A stretch of DNA of 18,881 nucleotides, from NCBI GenBank assembly GCA_038199755.1, contig JBBPYR010000075.1:1-18881 (forward strand), written 5' to 3'. Both the position numbers and the translations under genes were made by a program. The notes beneath the pieces were generated by a model. That model was not told where the DNA came from, searched no databases, and saw nothing but the letters and a program-made list of their open reading frames with translations. This stretch comes from JBBPYR01 sp038199755. Its GTDB lineage: Bacteria > Chloroflexota > Ktedonobacteria > Ktedonobacterales > Ktedonobacteraceae. Below, one piece after another: positions 5,968 to 13,621 of this stretch. The number at the start of each line of letters is the position of its first letter. The first letter of the stretch is position 1.

Positions 5968-6921
5968 ATGCTTAAACAATGGCGTGTTGCCCTCATCCTC
6001 GTAGTTGCGATTGCAGTCAGTATCTTTATTTCCGCTTGTGGCGGTAGCAGCGGCGGTGGTGGTACCACAGCTACGGCCACCACTGGTACTGGTGCTGCAA
6101 GTACTGCTGGCACACCGGGTTCTTATAACTGTGTGAGCGGCACCCTCAATATCACGGGCTCAACCGCTTTACAGCCACTGGTGACGAAGGTTGCTTCTGA
6201 CTATCAGGGAAAATGCAGTGGCGCGAACATTACAGTCGGTCCTGGTGGCAGCAAGAAGGGTCTCAGCGATGCTGAGAGTGGTGCATCTGGCATTGGCAAT
6301 TCGGATGTCTTTGCATCAACTGCCCAGAGCGATCTTGTTGACCATCAGGTGGCAGTCGTGATCTTTGCGCTTGTGATCAATCCGAGCGCGACGGGTGTTA
6401 CCAACCTCACCACGGCCCAGGTTGTCAGCATCTACACGGGCAAAACGACCAACTGGAAACAGGTTGGTGGTCCTGACCAGGCTATCGTCGTTGTCAGCCG
6501 CCCAGCCAGCTCCGGCACGCGTGCGACCTTCAAGCAGTATATTCTTGGTGGGGTGAACGAAAGCCCTGCTCAAGCGAAGGCACTCACCGTGGATAGCACA
6601 GGTACAGTTCTCCAGACGGTAGAGCAAACTCAAGGATCTATTGGCTATGTGACCCTTGGCGCGGCAGTGGGCGAGGGTACAAAAGTGACCACGCTGAATA
6701 TCGATGGTAGTGCTCCAAGTGCTGATACCGTCAAGACGAATGCGTACAAGTTCTGGAACATCGAGCACATGTACACGAAGGGACCCGCGGCCGGACTGGC
6801 CCAGGCCCTAATCGATTACATGGCAAATGACTCTGCCAAGCAGATTGCTACCAGTTTGAAGTTCCTGTCAACGACTGACCTGACAGCCGATATATTGAAG
6901 ACACATCAGCCAGCCAGCTAG
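5968..6921 (+). CDS. pstS: PstS phosphate-binding lipoprotein
   Basis: This 317-residue substrate-binding lipoprotein captures inorganic phosphate outside the cell and passes it to PstCA. The signal peptide has a basic start, a hydrophobic core and lipobox 'ISAC', giving lipidated Cys24. A Gly/Thr/Ser-rich linker follows (25-52). Phosphate-contact motifs are visible: 'GSTALQP' (64-70), 'GPGGSKKG' (91-98) and 'SRPASSGTR' (177-185). Cys55 and Cys83 could form a disulfide. AAGGAG at 5952-5957 supports the ATG. It is the first gene of the pst operon, behind a putative Pho box. A hairpin 7 nt after its stop may stabilise the pstS mRNA or reduce read-through, giving the usual excess of PstS. Confidence 0.95.
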   Translation: MLKQWRVALILVVAIAVSIFISACGGSSGGGGTTATATTGTGAASTAGTPGSYNCVSGTLNITGSTALQPLVTKVASDYQGKCSGANITVGPGGSKKGLSDAESGASGIGNSDVFASTAQSDLVDHQVAVVIFALVINPSATGVTNLTTAQVVSIYTGKTTNWKQVGGPDQAIVVVSRPASSGTRATFKQYILGGVNESPAQAKALTVDSTGTVLQTVEQTQGSIGYVTLGAAVGEGTKVTTLNIDGSAPSADTVKTNAYKFWNIEHMYTKGPAAGLAQALIDYMANDSAKQIATSLKFLSTTDLTADILKTHQPAS

Positions 6922-6928
6922 TCTTCTG

Positions 6929-6949
6929 GGATGCCCACGAGGGGCATCC
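6929..6949 (+). repeat. Hairpin after pstS (palindrome copy A)
   Basis: GGATGCCC (6929-6936) pairs with GGGCATCC (6942-6949) around a 5-nt loop. No T run follows, so it is unlikely to be a full terminator. It is related in sequence to the two 21-nt palindromes after pstA (8962-8982 and 9006-9026), which suggests an intergenic repeat family that also shapes the mRNA. Confidence 0.65.
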
Positions 6950-6974
6950 ATCAACCCAAGAACAGATAAGGTGG

Positions 6975-7008
6975 AGGTTCGCCCGTCTCCGTAGGGGCGG
7001 GGGAACCT
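6975..7008 (+). other. Second pstS-pstC hairpin
   Basis: AGGTTC (6975-6980) pairs with GAACCT (7003-7008), with further CCCG/CGGG pairing inside and three T residues after. It could act as a partial terminator that lowers pstC-pstA-pstB expression relative to pstS. Confidence 0.45.
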
Positions 7009-7042
7009 TTACATCATCCATTATTGGGTTGGCGTGTCTTGG

Positions 7043-7049
7043 AAAGGAG
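7043..7049 (+). promoter_or_regulatory. Ribosome site that sets the pstC start
   Basis: AAAGGAG lies 7 nt before the TTG at 7057. This spacing favours TTG 7057 over the in-frame TTG at 7024, which has no ribosome site. Confidence 0.65.
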
Positions 7050-7056
7050 TGCTCTT

Positions 7057-8007
7057 TTGGACGCTGTGCAGCGACCAGTGATGCAAGGGCAGCGTATCGC
7101 AGATCGAAGTGCTCGGGCCATATTCGTAATCTGTGCGATATTCTTGGTGCTTGTCATCGTTGCCGTTTTTATCTTTCTTGGTTCTAATGCCTTCCGTCTC
7201 TTTTTCGAGAAGGGTGGAACTGATCTCAAGACGTTTTTCACCTCGACCAATTGGGACCCAACTGGCAATAACGATCCCAATGGCGACCCACACTTTGGGG
7301 CCGCGGGTTTGATGATCGGCTCTATCGTGATTACGCTGCTCTCAGTGCTGATAACCATTCCGTTTGCGTTTGCAATGGCCCTCTTTTTAACTGAGATATC
7401 TCCGCGTTGGCTGGCAAATATTTTGCAACCATTGCTGGAAATCTTTACCGGCATGCCTTCGGTGGTGATTGGCTTTCTGGGCTTAACGGTGCTGGTGCCA
7501 TTTTTGCAAAAGCTGGTCGCGCCTCTGACGGATAGCAGCCCTACAGCAGGTTTTGGTTGGGGTGCGGCGACTCTTGTGCTCGTGGTGATGATTTTGCCGA
7601 CCGTGATTAGCGTCTCGGTTGATACACTGCGTGCGGTCCCGCCCAGTGTGCGTGAGGCAAGTCTGGCTTTAGGAGCGACTCAGTGGCAAACGATGTCCAA
7701 GGCGATTATTCCCGCCGCGGCTCCAGGATTGGCAACGGCGGTCGTGTTGGGAATGGCGCGTGCCATTGGCGAAACGTTTGCTGTGAGCTTGGTCTTGTTC
7801 GGTAGCGTGCTGCCAAAAAACCTCTTTACGCCACTCGTTTTTTTCCAGCCCAATGTCAATATCACGCAGCAAATTGTGCAAGACTTTGGTGAGACCTCTG
7901 GCGTCTCGCGTGATGGCTATTGGACGCTGGCGTTTATTCTGCTTATCATCTCATTTTTGTTTATATGCATTAGCCGTTACCTTGCGAGCAGGAGCGTATA
8001 TCGATGA
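7057..8007 (+). CDS. pstC: PstC phosphate ABC transporter permease
   Basis: One of the two membrane subunits of the Pst phosphate importer, 316 residues from the chosen TTG start. The first helix lies at about 21-43, then an extracytoplasmic segment rich in Asn, Asp and Pro (65-80), then five more helices. The binding-protein-dependent permease (EAA) loop is 'VREASLALGATQW' (198-210), which docks on PstB. 'TGMPSVVIGFLG' (131-142) is typical of PstC. The stop overlaps the pstA start (ATGA, 4 nt), so translation is coupled. Confidence 0.93.
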   Translation: MDAVQRPVMQGQRIADRSARAIFVICAIFLVLVIVAVFIFLGSNAFRLFFEKGGTDLKTFFTSTNWDPTGNNDPNGDPHFGAAGLMIGSIVITLLSVLITIPFAFAMALFLTEISPRWLANILQPLLEIFTGMPSVVIGFLGLTVLVPFLQKLVAPLTDSSPTAGFGWGAATLVLVVMILPTVISVSVDTLRAVPPSVREASLALGATQWQTMSKAIIPAAAPGLATAVVLGMARAIGETFAVSLVLFGSVLPKNLFTPLVFFQPNVNITQQIVQDFGETSGVSRDGYWTLAFILLIISFLFICISRYLASRSVYR

Positions 8008-8957
8008 GTACACAACAGATACAATCGGCACCACAAGAGGGGGCAGATGGTGTACGGTCGCAAGACCTGTCTCGCTTGATGGGCCGCTTGCATGCCACTA
8101 ACAATGTTGCTGTTACCATCCTGTGGGTGATGATGGGAATTGTGACGCTCGTTTTCGTGGGCACGATTGTGCTTTTACTGGTGCAAGGTTTTAGCTATCT
8201 CTTTAGTCCATCTTTCTACGCTACTGACCAAGCCGCTCTTGATCGCGGTATCACCATCGCGCCTGAGTTGTTCAACACGTTTTATATCCTGATTCTATCA
8301 GAGATTTTCCTGGTGCCGATTGCATTGGCGGCGGCTATCTATCTGGTAGAGTATTCGAGCCAGGGACCGCTGGTGACAATCATCCACTTCGCAGCGGAAA
8401 CACTGGCAGGTGTGCCTTCGATTGTGCTTGGTCTCTTTGGTGTGATTGTATTTGTTCTCACCTTCCATATGGGCTTGAGCCGAATGGCGGGTGCCTTAAC
8501 ACTGCTGTGTTTGAACTTACCGTTAGCATTGCGTTTGTTTGAGGACGCACTGGCATCTGTGCCAAGAGAATTGCGCGAGGGTGGCCTGGCTCTTGGTGCC
8601 ACCAAATGGCATGTTATTCGTACTGTCGTGCTGCCTTCTGCTCTGCCGGGCATCATCACGGGCATTATTCTCTCGGCAGGCAAGATCATCGGCGAGGCCG
8701 CTGCCTTGGTCTTCACAGCAGGTACCACTAACCCGCGCAATGTGTTTACACTTAATCCCTTCATTTCAAGCGATACCTTGACAATTCACCTGTGGTACAT
8801 CAAAACGCAGGGAGCCGGTTCTGCGGGTATTTCCTCGGCGCAGGCTACTGCTATCTCAGCAGGCTCGGCAGCATTGCTCATCGTCATCCTGCTGCTTATC
8901 AATCTCGCTGCACGTGGTCTGGGCCGCTATATCCAACGTCGGGTCACAGCTGCATAA
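8004..8957 (+). CDS. pstA: PstA phosphate ABC transporter permease
   Basis: Second membrane subunit of the Pst importer, 317 residues, about six helices after a soluble N-terminal stretch of about 35 residues. Family marks are 'AETLAGVPSIVLGLFG' (131-146) and the EAA loop 'LREGGLALGATKWHVIRT' (190-207). The start overlaps pstC by 4 nt. After its stop comes a 65-nt structured region (8962-9026) and then the 74-residue gene, so pstB is unusually far from pstA. Confidence 0.93.
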   Translation: MSTQQIQSAPQEGADGVRSQDLSRLMGRLHATNNVAVTILWVMMGIVTLVFVGTIVLLLVQGFSYLFSPSFYATDQAALDRGITIAPELFNTFYILILSEIFLVPIALAAAIYLVEYSSQGPLVTIIHFAAETLAGVPSIVLGLFGVIVFVLTFHMGLSRMAGALTLLCLNLPLALRLFEDALASVPRELREGGLALGATKWHVIRTVVLPSALPGIITGIILSAGKIIGEAAALVFTAGTTNPRNVFTLNPFISSDTLTIHLWYIKTQGAGSAGISSAQATAISAGSAALLIVILLLINLAARGLGRYIQRRVTAA

Positions 8958-8961
8958 GTAA

Positions 8962-9026
8962 GAATGTCCCTCGTGGACATCCAAATGCTTCGAGGGCAAT
9001 CCCTCGGATGTCACACGTGGGCATTC
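8962..9026 (+). repeat. Paired palindromes after pstA (copies B and C)
   Basis: Copy B (8962-8982) has stem ATGTCC/GGACAT around CTCGT. Copy C (9006-9026) has the same layout around a CACGTG core. Between them CGAGGG (8991-8996) pairs with CCCTCG (9001-9006) around CAAT. B is also roughly the reverse complement of C, so the whole 65 nt can fold as one long imperfect hairpin. All three palindromes, with copy A after pstS, share the frame G(G/A)ATG(C/T)C...(G)CAT(C/T)C. No T run follows. Confidence 0.65.
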
Positions 9027-9054
9027 TACAGAGAGACAAGGAAAAGACAACCTT

Positions 9055-9279
9055 ATGAACTTTTCAGCAGAACTCACAAACGGTGGTAGTCCCTCTCTTC
9101 CCGAGGGTGCGAATATCTTTTCTCGTAAAGTAGCGCGTAGTGGTCATATCTCCTATGAAGGTCGTCCATACTTTATCAGTAAGGCTCTCGCCGGACGCTA
9201 TATTCGTCTGGTTGTGCTGGCAGATCGGCTTATCGTCGATGCGTCTATCCCATTGCACAAGGAATATCCCCTGGCATAG
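9055..9279 (+). CDS. 74-residue protein, transposase C-terminal barrel-like
   Basis: This small protein lies between pstA and pstB in the same direction, with AAGGAA at 9038-9043 before the ATG. Residues 26-60 ('VARSGHISYEGRPYFISKAL', then 'AGRYIRLVVLADRLIVD') resemble the small beta-barrel at the C-terminus of IS481/IS21-type integrases, where 'G.I...GR.Y.....LAG..V.....' is common. No catalytic DDE domain, inverted repeat or target duplication is seen nearby, so it is not a working transposase. It could be a domesticated DNA- or protein-binding barrel, or a remnant kept by chance. Its position suggests it is made when phosphate is scarce. Family recognition is by eye. Confidence 0.6.
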   Translation: MNFSAELTNGGSPSLPEGANIFSRKVARSGHISYEGRPYFISKALAGRYIRLVVLADRLIVDASIPLHKEYPLA

Positions 9280-9332
9280 AATAAAGAGATCTATATCACT
9301 GCGTTGTGGTATAACGAATGAAAGGAGGAGTC

Positions 9333-10256
9333 ATGGACTCCCGTCTCAACCAACCCATGCAAGGGTTAAAGGTAGAGCCGCTACAAGATGAATATGCGAA
9401 TAGCACGCAGAAGGATGCTACTGTGCAAGAGCAGACAAAGACAACTTCCCCTTCTGAAGTCATGGGTAATTTTGATCCCACGAAAAAGCTGAATACGAAT
9501 GCGACCGCGAAAATAGATGTAAAAGGGGCGAATTTCTGGTATGGGGCAAAGCAGGCACTTTATGATGTCACTGTACCCTTACGAGAACGCCAGGTAACGG
9601 CTCTGATTGGGCCATCAGGCTGCGGCAAATCCACCTTCCTGCGTACGCTCAATCGAATGAATGATCTCATTCCAGGGACACGTACGGAAGGCGAGGCATT
9701 GTTGGATGGGACGATGAATATCTATGCGAGTAGCACCGATGTCGTTATGCTACGGCAACGCATTGGGATGGTCTTCCAGCGTCCGAATCCCTTCCCGAAA
9801 TCCATTTTTGAGAACATCGCCTATGGCCTACGTGTGCAGGGCAAGTCGAATAAATACATTCAGGAGACCGTTGAGCAGAGCTTGCGCGGAGCGGCTATCT
9901 GGGATGAGGTCAAAGATCGTTTGAATGCTTCCGCCCTCGGTCTTTCAGGTGGTCAACAGCAGCGTTTGTGCATTGCACGTGCTCTGGCCGTCAAGCCCGA
10001 TGTGCTGCTCATGGATGAGCCATGTTCCGCCCTCGACCCCATCGCAACCCTCAAAATTGAGGAATTGATTACTGAACTTGTGCAAGAGTATACTATTGTC
10101 ATTGTAACGCATAATATGCAGCAAGCGGCTCGTGTTTCACAGTTTACTGGCTTCTTCCTATCGGGAAAACTCATCGAGTCTGCACCAACGACGACACTCT
10201 TTGAGCATCCCCGGCAAAAAGAAACCGAAGATTATGTGAGCGGACGCTTCGGTTAA
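9333..10256 (+). CDS. pstB: PstB phosphate ABC transporter ATPase
   Basis: ATPase that powers phosphate import through PstCA; 307 residues. Walker A 'GPSGCGKST' (93-101), Q-loop Gln149, signature 'LSGGQQQ' (204-210), Walker B 'VLLMDEP' (224-230) and switch His260 are all intact. 'LNRMNDLIPGTRTEGEALLD' is characteristic of PstB. The N-terminus is unusual: about 60 polar, Gln/Thr/Lys-rich residues precede the ABC domain, where PstB usually begins almost at once (250-260 residues). I chose ATG 9333 because AGGAGG lies at 9323-9328; an in-frame ATG at 9318 lies upstream of this site and lacks one of its own. The regulator gene follows after 22 nt. Confidence 0.95.
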   Translation: MDSRLNQPMQGLKVEPLQDEYANSTQKDATVQEQTKTTSPSEVMGNFDPTKKLNTNATAKIDVKGANFWYGAKQALYDVTVPLRERQVTALIGPSGCGKSTFLRTLNRMNDLIPGTRTEGEALLDGTMNIYASSTDVVMLRQRIGMVFQRPNPFPKSIFENIAYGLRVQGKSNKYIQETVEQSLRGAAIWDEVKDRLNASALGLSGGQQQRLCIARALAVKPDVLLMDEPCSALDPIATLKIEELITELVQEYTIVIVTHNMQQAARVSQFTGFFLSGKLIESAPTTTLFEHPRQKETEDYVSGRFG

Positions 10257-10278
10257 ACCAACAGCTGGGAGCAATGTT

Positions 10279-11013
10279 GTGGCACGCAAAATCCTGGTCG
10301 TGGACGACGAGGCGATTTTGGTAGAAACCATTGCCTACAATCTAGAGCAGGCAGGGTATCAGGTGACGACAGCGGCAGACGGTGCGAGTGCATTGGAAGC
10401 AGCGCACCGCGAGTTGCCTGACCTGATTGTGCTTGATCTGATGTTGCCGGAGATGGATGGCTTGGAGGTCTGCCGACAGTTGCGTCGCGAAAGTGCAACC
10501 GCGCAGACACCCATCATTATGCTGACCGCCAAAAGCGACGAGATTGATAAGGTAGTGGGCCTAGAGGTGGGGGCCGACGATTATGTGACGAAACCCTTTG
10601 GAAGGCGCGAGTTATTGGCTCGCGTGCGTGCTTTATTGCGTCGTTCCGAATATCCAACGGCGATAGAAGAGAAACCCGCTGAGTCGTCCGTGGAGGAAGT
10701 TCCTCGTGTCAGCCGCGAGTTGGTGGTTGGTCCCTTGCGCATCGACCTAGCGGGCCGTCGCATCAATTGTCGTGGTCAGGAGATGGAGCTTCAACCAAAG
10801 CAATTCGATCTCCTCACTTACCTTGTGCGTAATCGTGGCACGGTTCTGACACGCGACCAATTGTTACACAACGTCTGGGGCTATGACTACGCGGGTGATA
10901 CGCGCACCGTTGATGTTCATGTGCGCTGGCTACGCGAAAAATTAGAAGAGGACCCCGCCAATCCGAAATTAATCCAAACGGTGCGTGGCGTAGGCTATGC
11001 CTTCCGCTGGTAA
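10279..11013 (+). CDS. phoB: PhoB/PhoP-type response regulator
   Basis: This 244-residue OmpR-family response regulator has a receiver domain (1-122) with acidic pocket Asp10, phospho-acceptor Asp53, Thr83 and Lys105, a linker of about 25 residues rich in Glu and Ser, then a winged helix (148-244) ending 'TVRGVGYAFRW'. Its place 22 nt behind pstB points to phosphate control, so PhoB/PhoP is the best name; the sequence alone does not exclude another OmpR-type role. The start is GTG, preceded by TGGGAG at 10265-10270. It probably binds the 11-bp repeats before pstS. The sensor kinase (PhoR) and PhoU are not in this window. The stop codon is the first codon of the long terminator palindrome. Confidence 0.85.
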   Translation: MARKILVVDDEAILVETIAYNLEQAGYQVTTAADGASALEAAHRELPDLIVLDLMLPEMDGLEVCRQLRRESATAQTPIIMLTAKSDEIDKVVGLEVGADDYVTKPFGRRELLARVRALLRRSEYPTAIEEKPAESSVEEVPRVSRELVVGPLRIDLAGRRINCRGQEMELQPKQFDLLTYLVRNRGTVLTRDQLLHNVWGYDYAGDTRTVDVHVRWLREKLEEDPANPKLIQTVRGVGYAFRW

Positions 11014-11082
11014 ACAAACCAACGAAAAAATGCTGCGGTCTCGCCGTGGCGAGACCGCAGCATTTTTTCGTTGGTTTGTTTA
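11011..11082. terminator. 35-bp perfect palindrome, bidirectional terminator
   Basis: Arms 11011-11045 and 11048-11082 are exact reverse complements with only GT between them. A six-residue T run is available on both strands (11063-11068, and the complement of 11025-11030). The arms start and end exactly at the TAA stops of phoB (11011-11013) and of the amidohydrolase (complement of 11080-11082). It terminates both convergent genes. Confidence 0.9.
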
Positions 11083-12288
11083 TGCTTGTTCTAAGAAATC
11101 TAACGCGGCCCGTGTCAGCACTTCGACGCCAACGGGCAGGGCTTCCTCATCGATGTTGAAGCGGGGATGATGATGTGGATAGGCATCGCCTTTGGCGGTG
11201 TTGTGTGCCCCTACAATGAAGTAGCAGCCCGGTACGGCATTCAGGAAGTGGGACATATCGTCACTGCCAGTGGTCATGACATCTTCCGAGCCATCTACCT
11301 CCTGCTCACCGACGGCGGCAATGGCGGCTTTGCGTACAAGCTCCGTCATCTCCGCGTCGTTAGTGCAGGGTGGGCAACCATCATGCATCACCGTGTCACA
11401 ACTTCCACCCATCGCGCTAGCTATCCCTTGCGAAATCTCTTGGATGCGCCGTTGTAATTTGGCGCGGTGCTCCTTGCTAAAGGCGCGCATGGTGCCATTC
11501 ATTGTCACCTCTTCGGGGATGATATTGAAGGCGGTGCCCGCGCTAATGGTCCCAATGGTGATGACGGCGGCTTCGAGCGGCGAGGTTTCGCGGCTGATCA
11601 GCGTTTGCAGGGCAAGCGTGATGTGAGCTGCGATGACGATGGGATCCACCGCTTCATGAGGCGAGGCGGCGTGACCACCCTTGCCATGTACGTGAAGCGT
11701 AAACGAGTCGGCACTGGCGAAGATGGTGCCAGCTCGGACACCAACACGACCGAGCGGGTAATTACTGATCAGGTGCAGACCGATGACGCTATCAACGCCA
11801 TCCATCGCTCCCTCTTGCACCATTGGTTCCGCGCCGCCGATGCGCTCCTCAGCAGGCTGAAAGATAAATTTCACATTCCCTTTGAGTTCAGCGCGCCGTT
11901 TGCTTAAGATATCTGCTACCGCGAGCAGAATCGAGGTGTGTCCATCGTGTCCACAGGCGTGCATCTTGCCATCCGTTTGTGAACGGTAGTCAATCTGGTT
12001 AAGCTCATAAATGGGCAAGGCATCCATGTCGGCGCGAATGGCGATTGTTTTCGTGTTCGCCCCTGCTTGACGAGCCTCGCCATGTAGCAGACCAATCACG
12101 CCTGTTTTCGCTATTCCCGTTTGCACGTCTAGGCCCATTGCGCGTAGGCGTTCGGCCACGATGCCGGAGGTACGTACCTCTTCAAAGGCCAGTTCAGGGT
12201 GTTCATGAAAATCGCGGCGGGTCGCGATTAGGTCTGGCACCAGTTCATCAATTTCAGCTTTCAGTTGGTCGGGGTTTGAGACAGACAT
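11080..12288 (-). CDS. M20 family amidohydrolase (aminoacylase/hippurate hydrolase type)
   Basis: Zinc or manganese metallohydrolase of peptidase family M20D, 402 residues, cytoplasmic; such enzymes cleave N-acyl amino acids, hippurate, or auxin-like conjugates. Metal-binding elements are 'HACGHDGH' (110-117, with Cys112 and His114), 'PAEERIGGAEPM' (145-156, catalytic and metal Glu) and 'GLHL' (170-173). 'GKGGHAASPH' marks the dimerisation domain, and 'SDDMSHF' plus a His-rich 'YPHHHPRF' near the C-terminus complete the site. I chose the ATG at 12286-12288 because AAAGGAG sits 5 nt before it; the longer reading from 12315 contains this ribosome site. It is divergent from ada. Its substrate cannot be told from sequence. 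Confidence 0.9.
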   Translation of the reverse strand: MSVSNPDQLKAEIDELVPDLIATRRDFHEHPELAFEEVRTSGIVAERLRAMGLDVQTGIAKTGVIGLLHGEARQAGANTKTIAIRADMDALPIYELNQIDYRSQTDGKMHACGHDGHTSILLAVADILSKRRAELKGNVKFIFQPAEERIGGAEPMVQEGAMDGVDSVIGLHLISNYPLGRVGVRAGTIFASADSFTLHVHGKGGHAASPHEAVDPIVIAAHITLALQTLISRETSPLEAAVITIGTISAGTAFNIIPEEVTMNGTMRAFSKEHRAKLQRRIQEISQGIASAMGGSCDTVMHDGCPPCTNDAEMTELVRKAAIAAVGEQEVDGSEDVMTTGSDDMSHFLNAVPGCYFIVGAHNTAKGDAYPHHHPRFNIDEEALPVGVEVLTRAALDFLEQA

Positions 12289-12314
12289 GCATGCTCCTTT
12301 AAGTTTGCAACACA

Positions 12315-12331
12315 AGAAACGGATAGTTTCT
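12315..12331. promoter_or_regulatory. Small inverted repeat in the amidohydrolase-ada divergent region
   Basis: AGAAAC (12315-12320) and GTTTCT (12326-12331) flank GGATA. The AT-rich block 12347-12367 to its right could hold -10 elements for either gene, but no convincing promoter pair is visible. Confidence 0.25.
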
Positions 12332-12395
12332 CCCTCCGTAATACCTTATCATAATATCATATAAAGCAGATAGCAGACACGATAGGAGCAAGATT

Positions 12396-13466
12396 ATGAT
12401 GCAGCAAGATGTGTATTGGCAAGCCGTGTTAGCGCATGATCGTGGCTATGATGATGCCTTTGTGTATGCGGTCCGTTCGACTGGCGTGTATTGTAAAGCA
12501 TCCTGTCCTTCGCGCAGGCCGCGCCGTGAGCACGTGCGTTTCTTCACGCAGCCAGCGGAGGCGCAGGAAGCTGGTTTCCGTCCCTGCCGTCGTTGCCAGG
12601 TGAATGCACAAGCAGAGACAGGCAATGAGCATCAGACGATGGTGCAGCAACTCTGTCATTATATCGAGGCCCACAGCGACGCGTCGCTATCATTGGAAAC
12701 GCTGAGCGCGGAGGTGCATCTCAGCCCTACATATATGCAGCGCGTGTTTAAGCAGGTCATGGGTATTACACCACGTCAATATCAACACAGTTGTCGTATC
12801 ACGCATCTCAAGGCGCAGATGAAAGAAGGATCAGCAGTGACGAGCGCACTCTATGAAGCGGGTTTTGGTTCCAGCAGTCGTCTCTATGAGCAAGCGACGA
12901 CGCAGTTGGGCATGACGCCGGGGACATATCGCCAGCATGGAAAGGGCATGGCTATTAGCTATACGATTGTGAATTGTCCTCTAGGGCGTCTACTGGTGGG
13001 GGCAACGGAGAAGGGCTTGTGCTCTGTTTGTATCGGCGACGAGGATAGCAAACTGGAGTCTGCGCTTTATGAGGAGTATCAGGCGGCCACTATCATGCGC
13101 GATGATGAAACGCTGCAACAATGGGTGAATGCGTTATTGCAGCATCTTACGGGGAATCAGCCCCAATTACGGTTGCCCTTGGATGTGCAGGCCACGGCTT
13201 TCCAACGGCGTGTTTGGGAAGCATTGCAAGCCATTCCCTATGGCGAGACCCGTTCGTATGCAGCCATTGCCACGCAACTCGGTGATGCGAAGAAGGCGCG
13301 CGCCGTTGCTCAGGCCTGTGCCAGCAATCCCGTGGCCATTGCCGTGCCCTGTCATCGCGTGGTGCGTGGTGACGGCTCTGTCGGCGGCTATCGCTGGGGT
13401 GTGGAACGCAAAAAACAACTCTTGGCGCAAGAAGCTGGCAAAGAAGAGGTAGTGCAGCGTGGGTGA
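12396..13466 (+). CDS. ada: Ada: methylphosphotriester/O6-methylguanine repair regulator
   Basis: Full-length Ada of 356 residues, close to the E. coli length. The N-terminal zinc domain has Cys33, Cys37, Cys64 and Cys67 ('GVYCKASCPSRRP', 'PCRRC'); methyl transfer from phosphotriesters to the first cysteine activates the protein. An AraC-type helix-turn-helix follows (about 83-182, 'YMQRVFKQVMGITPRQYQ'). The C-terminal methyltransferase (about 188-345) has the active-site 'PCHRVV' with Cys319. It therefore both repairs alkylated DNA and activates an adaptive response. AGGAG at 12384-12388 supports ATG 12396. No alkA or alkB is adjacent. It is followed by a strong hairpin that includes its stop codon. 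Confidence 0.95.
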   Translation: MMQQDVYWQAVLAHDRGYDDAFVYAVRSTGVYCKASCPSRRPRREHVRFFTQPAEAQEAGFRPCRRCQVNAQAETGNEHQTMVQQLCHYIEAHSDASLSLETLSAEVHLSPTYMQRVFKQVMGITPRQYQHSCRITHLKAQMKEGSAVTSALYEAGFGSSSRLYEQATTQLGMTPGTYRQHGKGMAISYTIVNCPLGRLLVGATEKGLCSVCIGDEDSKLESALYEEYQAATIMRDDETLQQWVNALLQHLTGNQPQLRLPLDVQATAFQRRVWEALQAIPYGETRSYAAIATQLGDAKKARAVAQACASNPVAIAVPCHRVVRGDGSVGGYRWGVERKKQLLAQEAGKEEVVQRG

Positions 13467-13500
13467 GATGGCCTTATCGCCTCACCCAGCACTGCCTCTT
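13444..13500 (+). terminator. Hairpin terminator of ada overlapping its stop
   Basis: Nested arms AAGAGG/CCTCTT (13444-13449, 13495-13500), AGTGC/GCACT (13451-13455, 13489-13493) and GGGTGAG/CTCACCC (13461-13467, 13481-13487) build a long stem with small bulges, ending in TCTTTT. The TGA stop lies inside the inner arm. Confidence 0.7.
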
Positions 13501-13621
13501 TTGAATGGCTCCTGCTGAATGCTAAAATTGGCTGTAGGACTGAGGGCCTCTTCGTGGTAGGATGATACTATACATTCTGTAGTATTGGAATTCTCCCCTA
13601 AGATAAGGTTGTCTTCTTCTG

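Noticed and set aside
6316..6768. 150-residue minus-strand ORF inside pstS
   Set aside because: Antisense shadow of an intact pstS, without a ribosome site or recognisable domain.
7024..7056. Longer PstC start (MGWRVLERSAL...)
   Set aside because: No ribosome site precedes it, whereas AAAGGAG lies inside this stretch, 7 nt before TTG 7057.
9055..9279. Insertion sequence in the pst operon
   Set aside because: There is no catalytic domain, terminal inverted repeat or target duplication; only a barrel-like fragment is present.
9318..9332. Alternative PstB start at ATG 9318
   Set aside because: It lies upstream of the AGGAGG site and has none of its own.
12289..12315. Longer amidohydrolase start (MCCKLKGAC)
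   Set aside because: The stretch contains the AAAGGAG ribosome site that serves ATG 12288.
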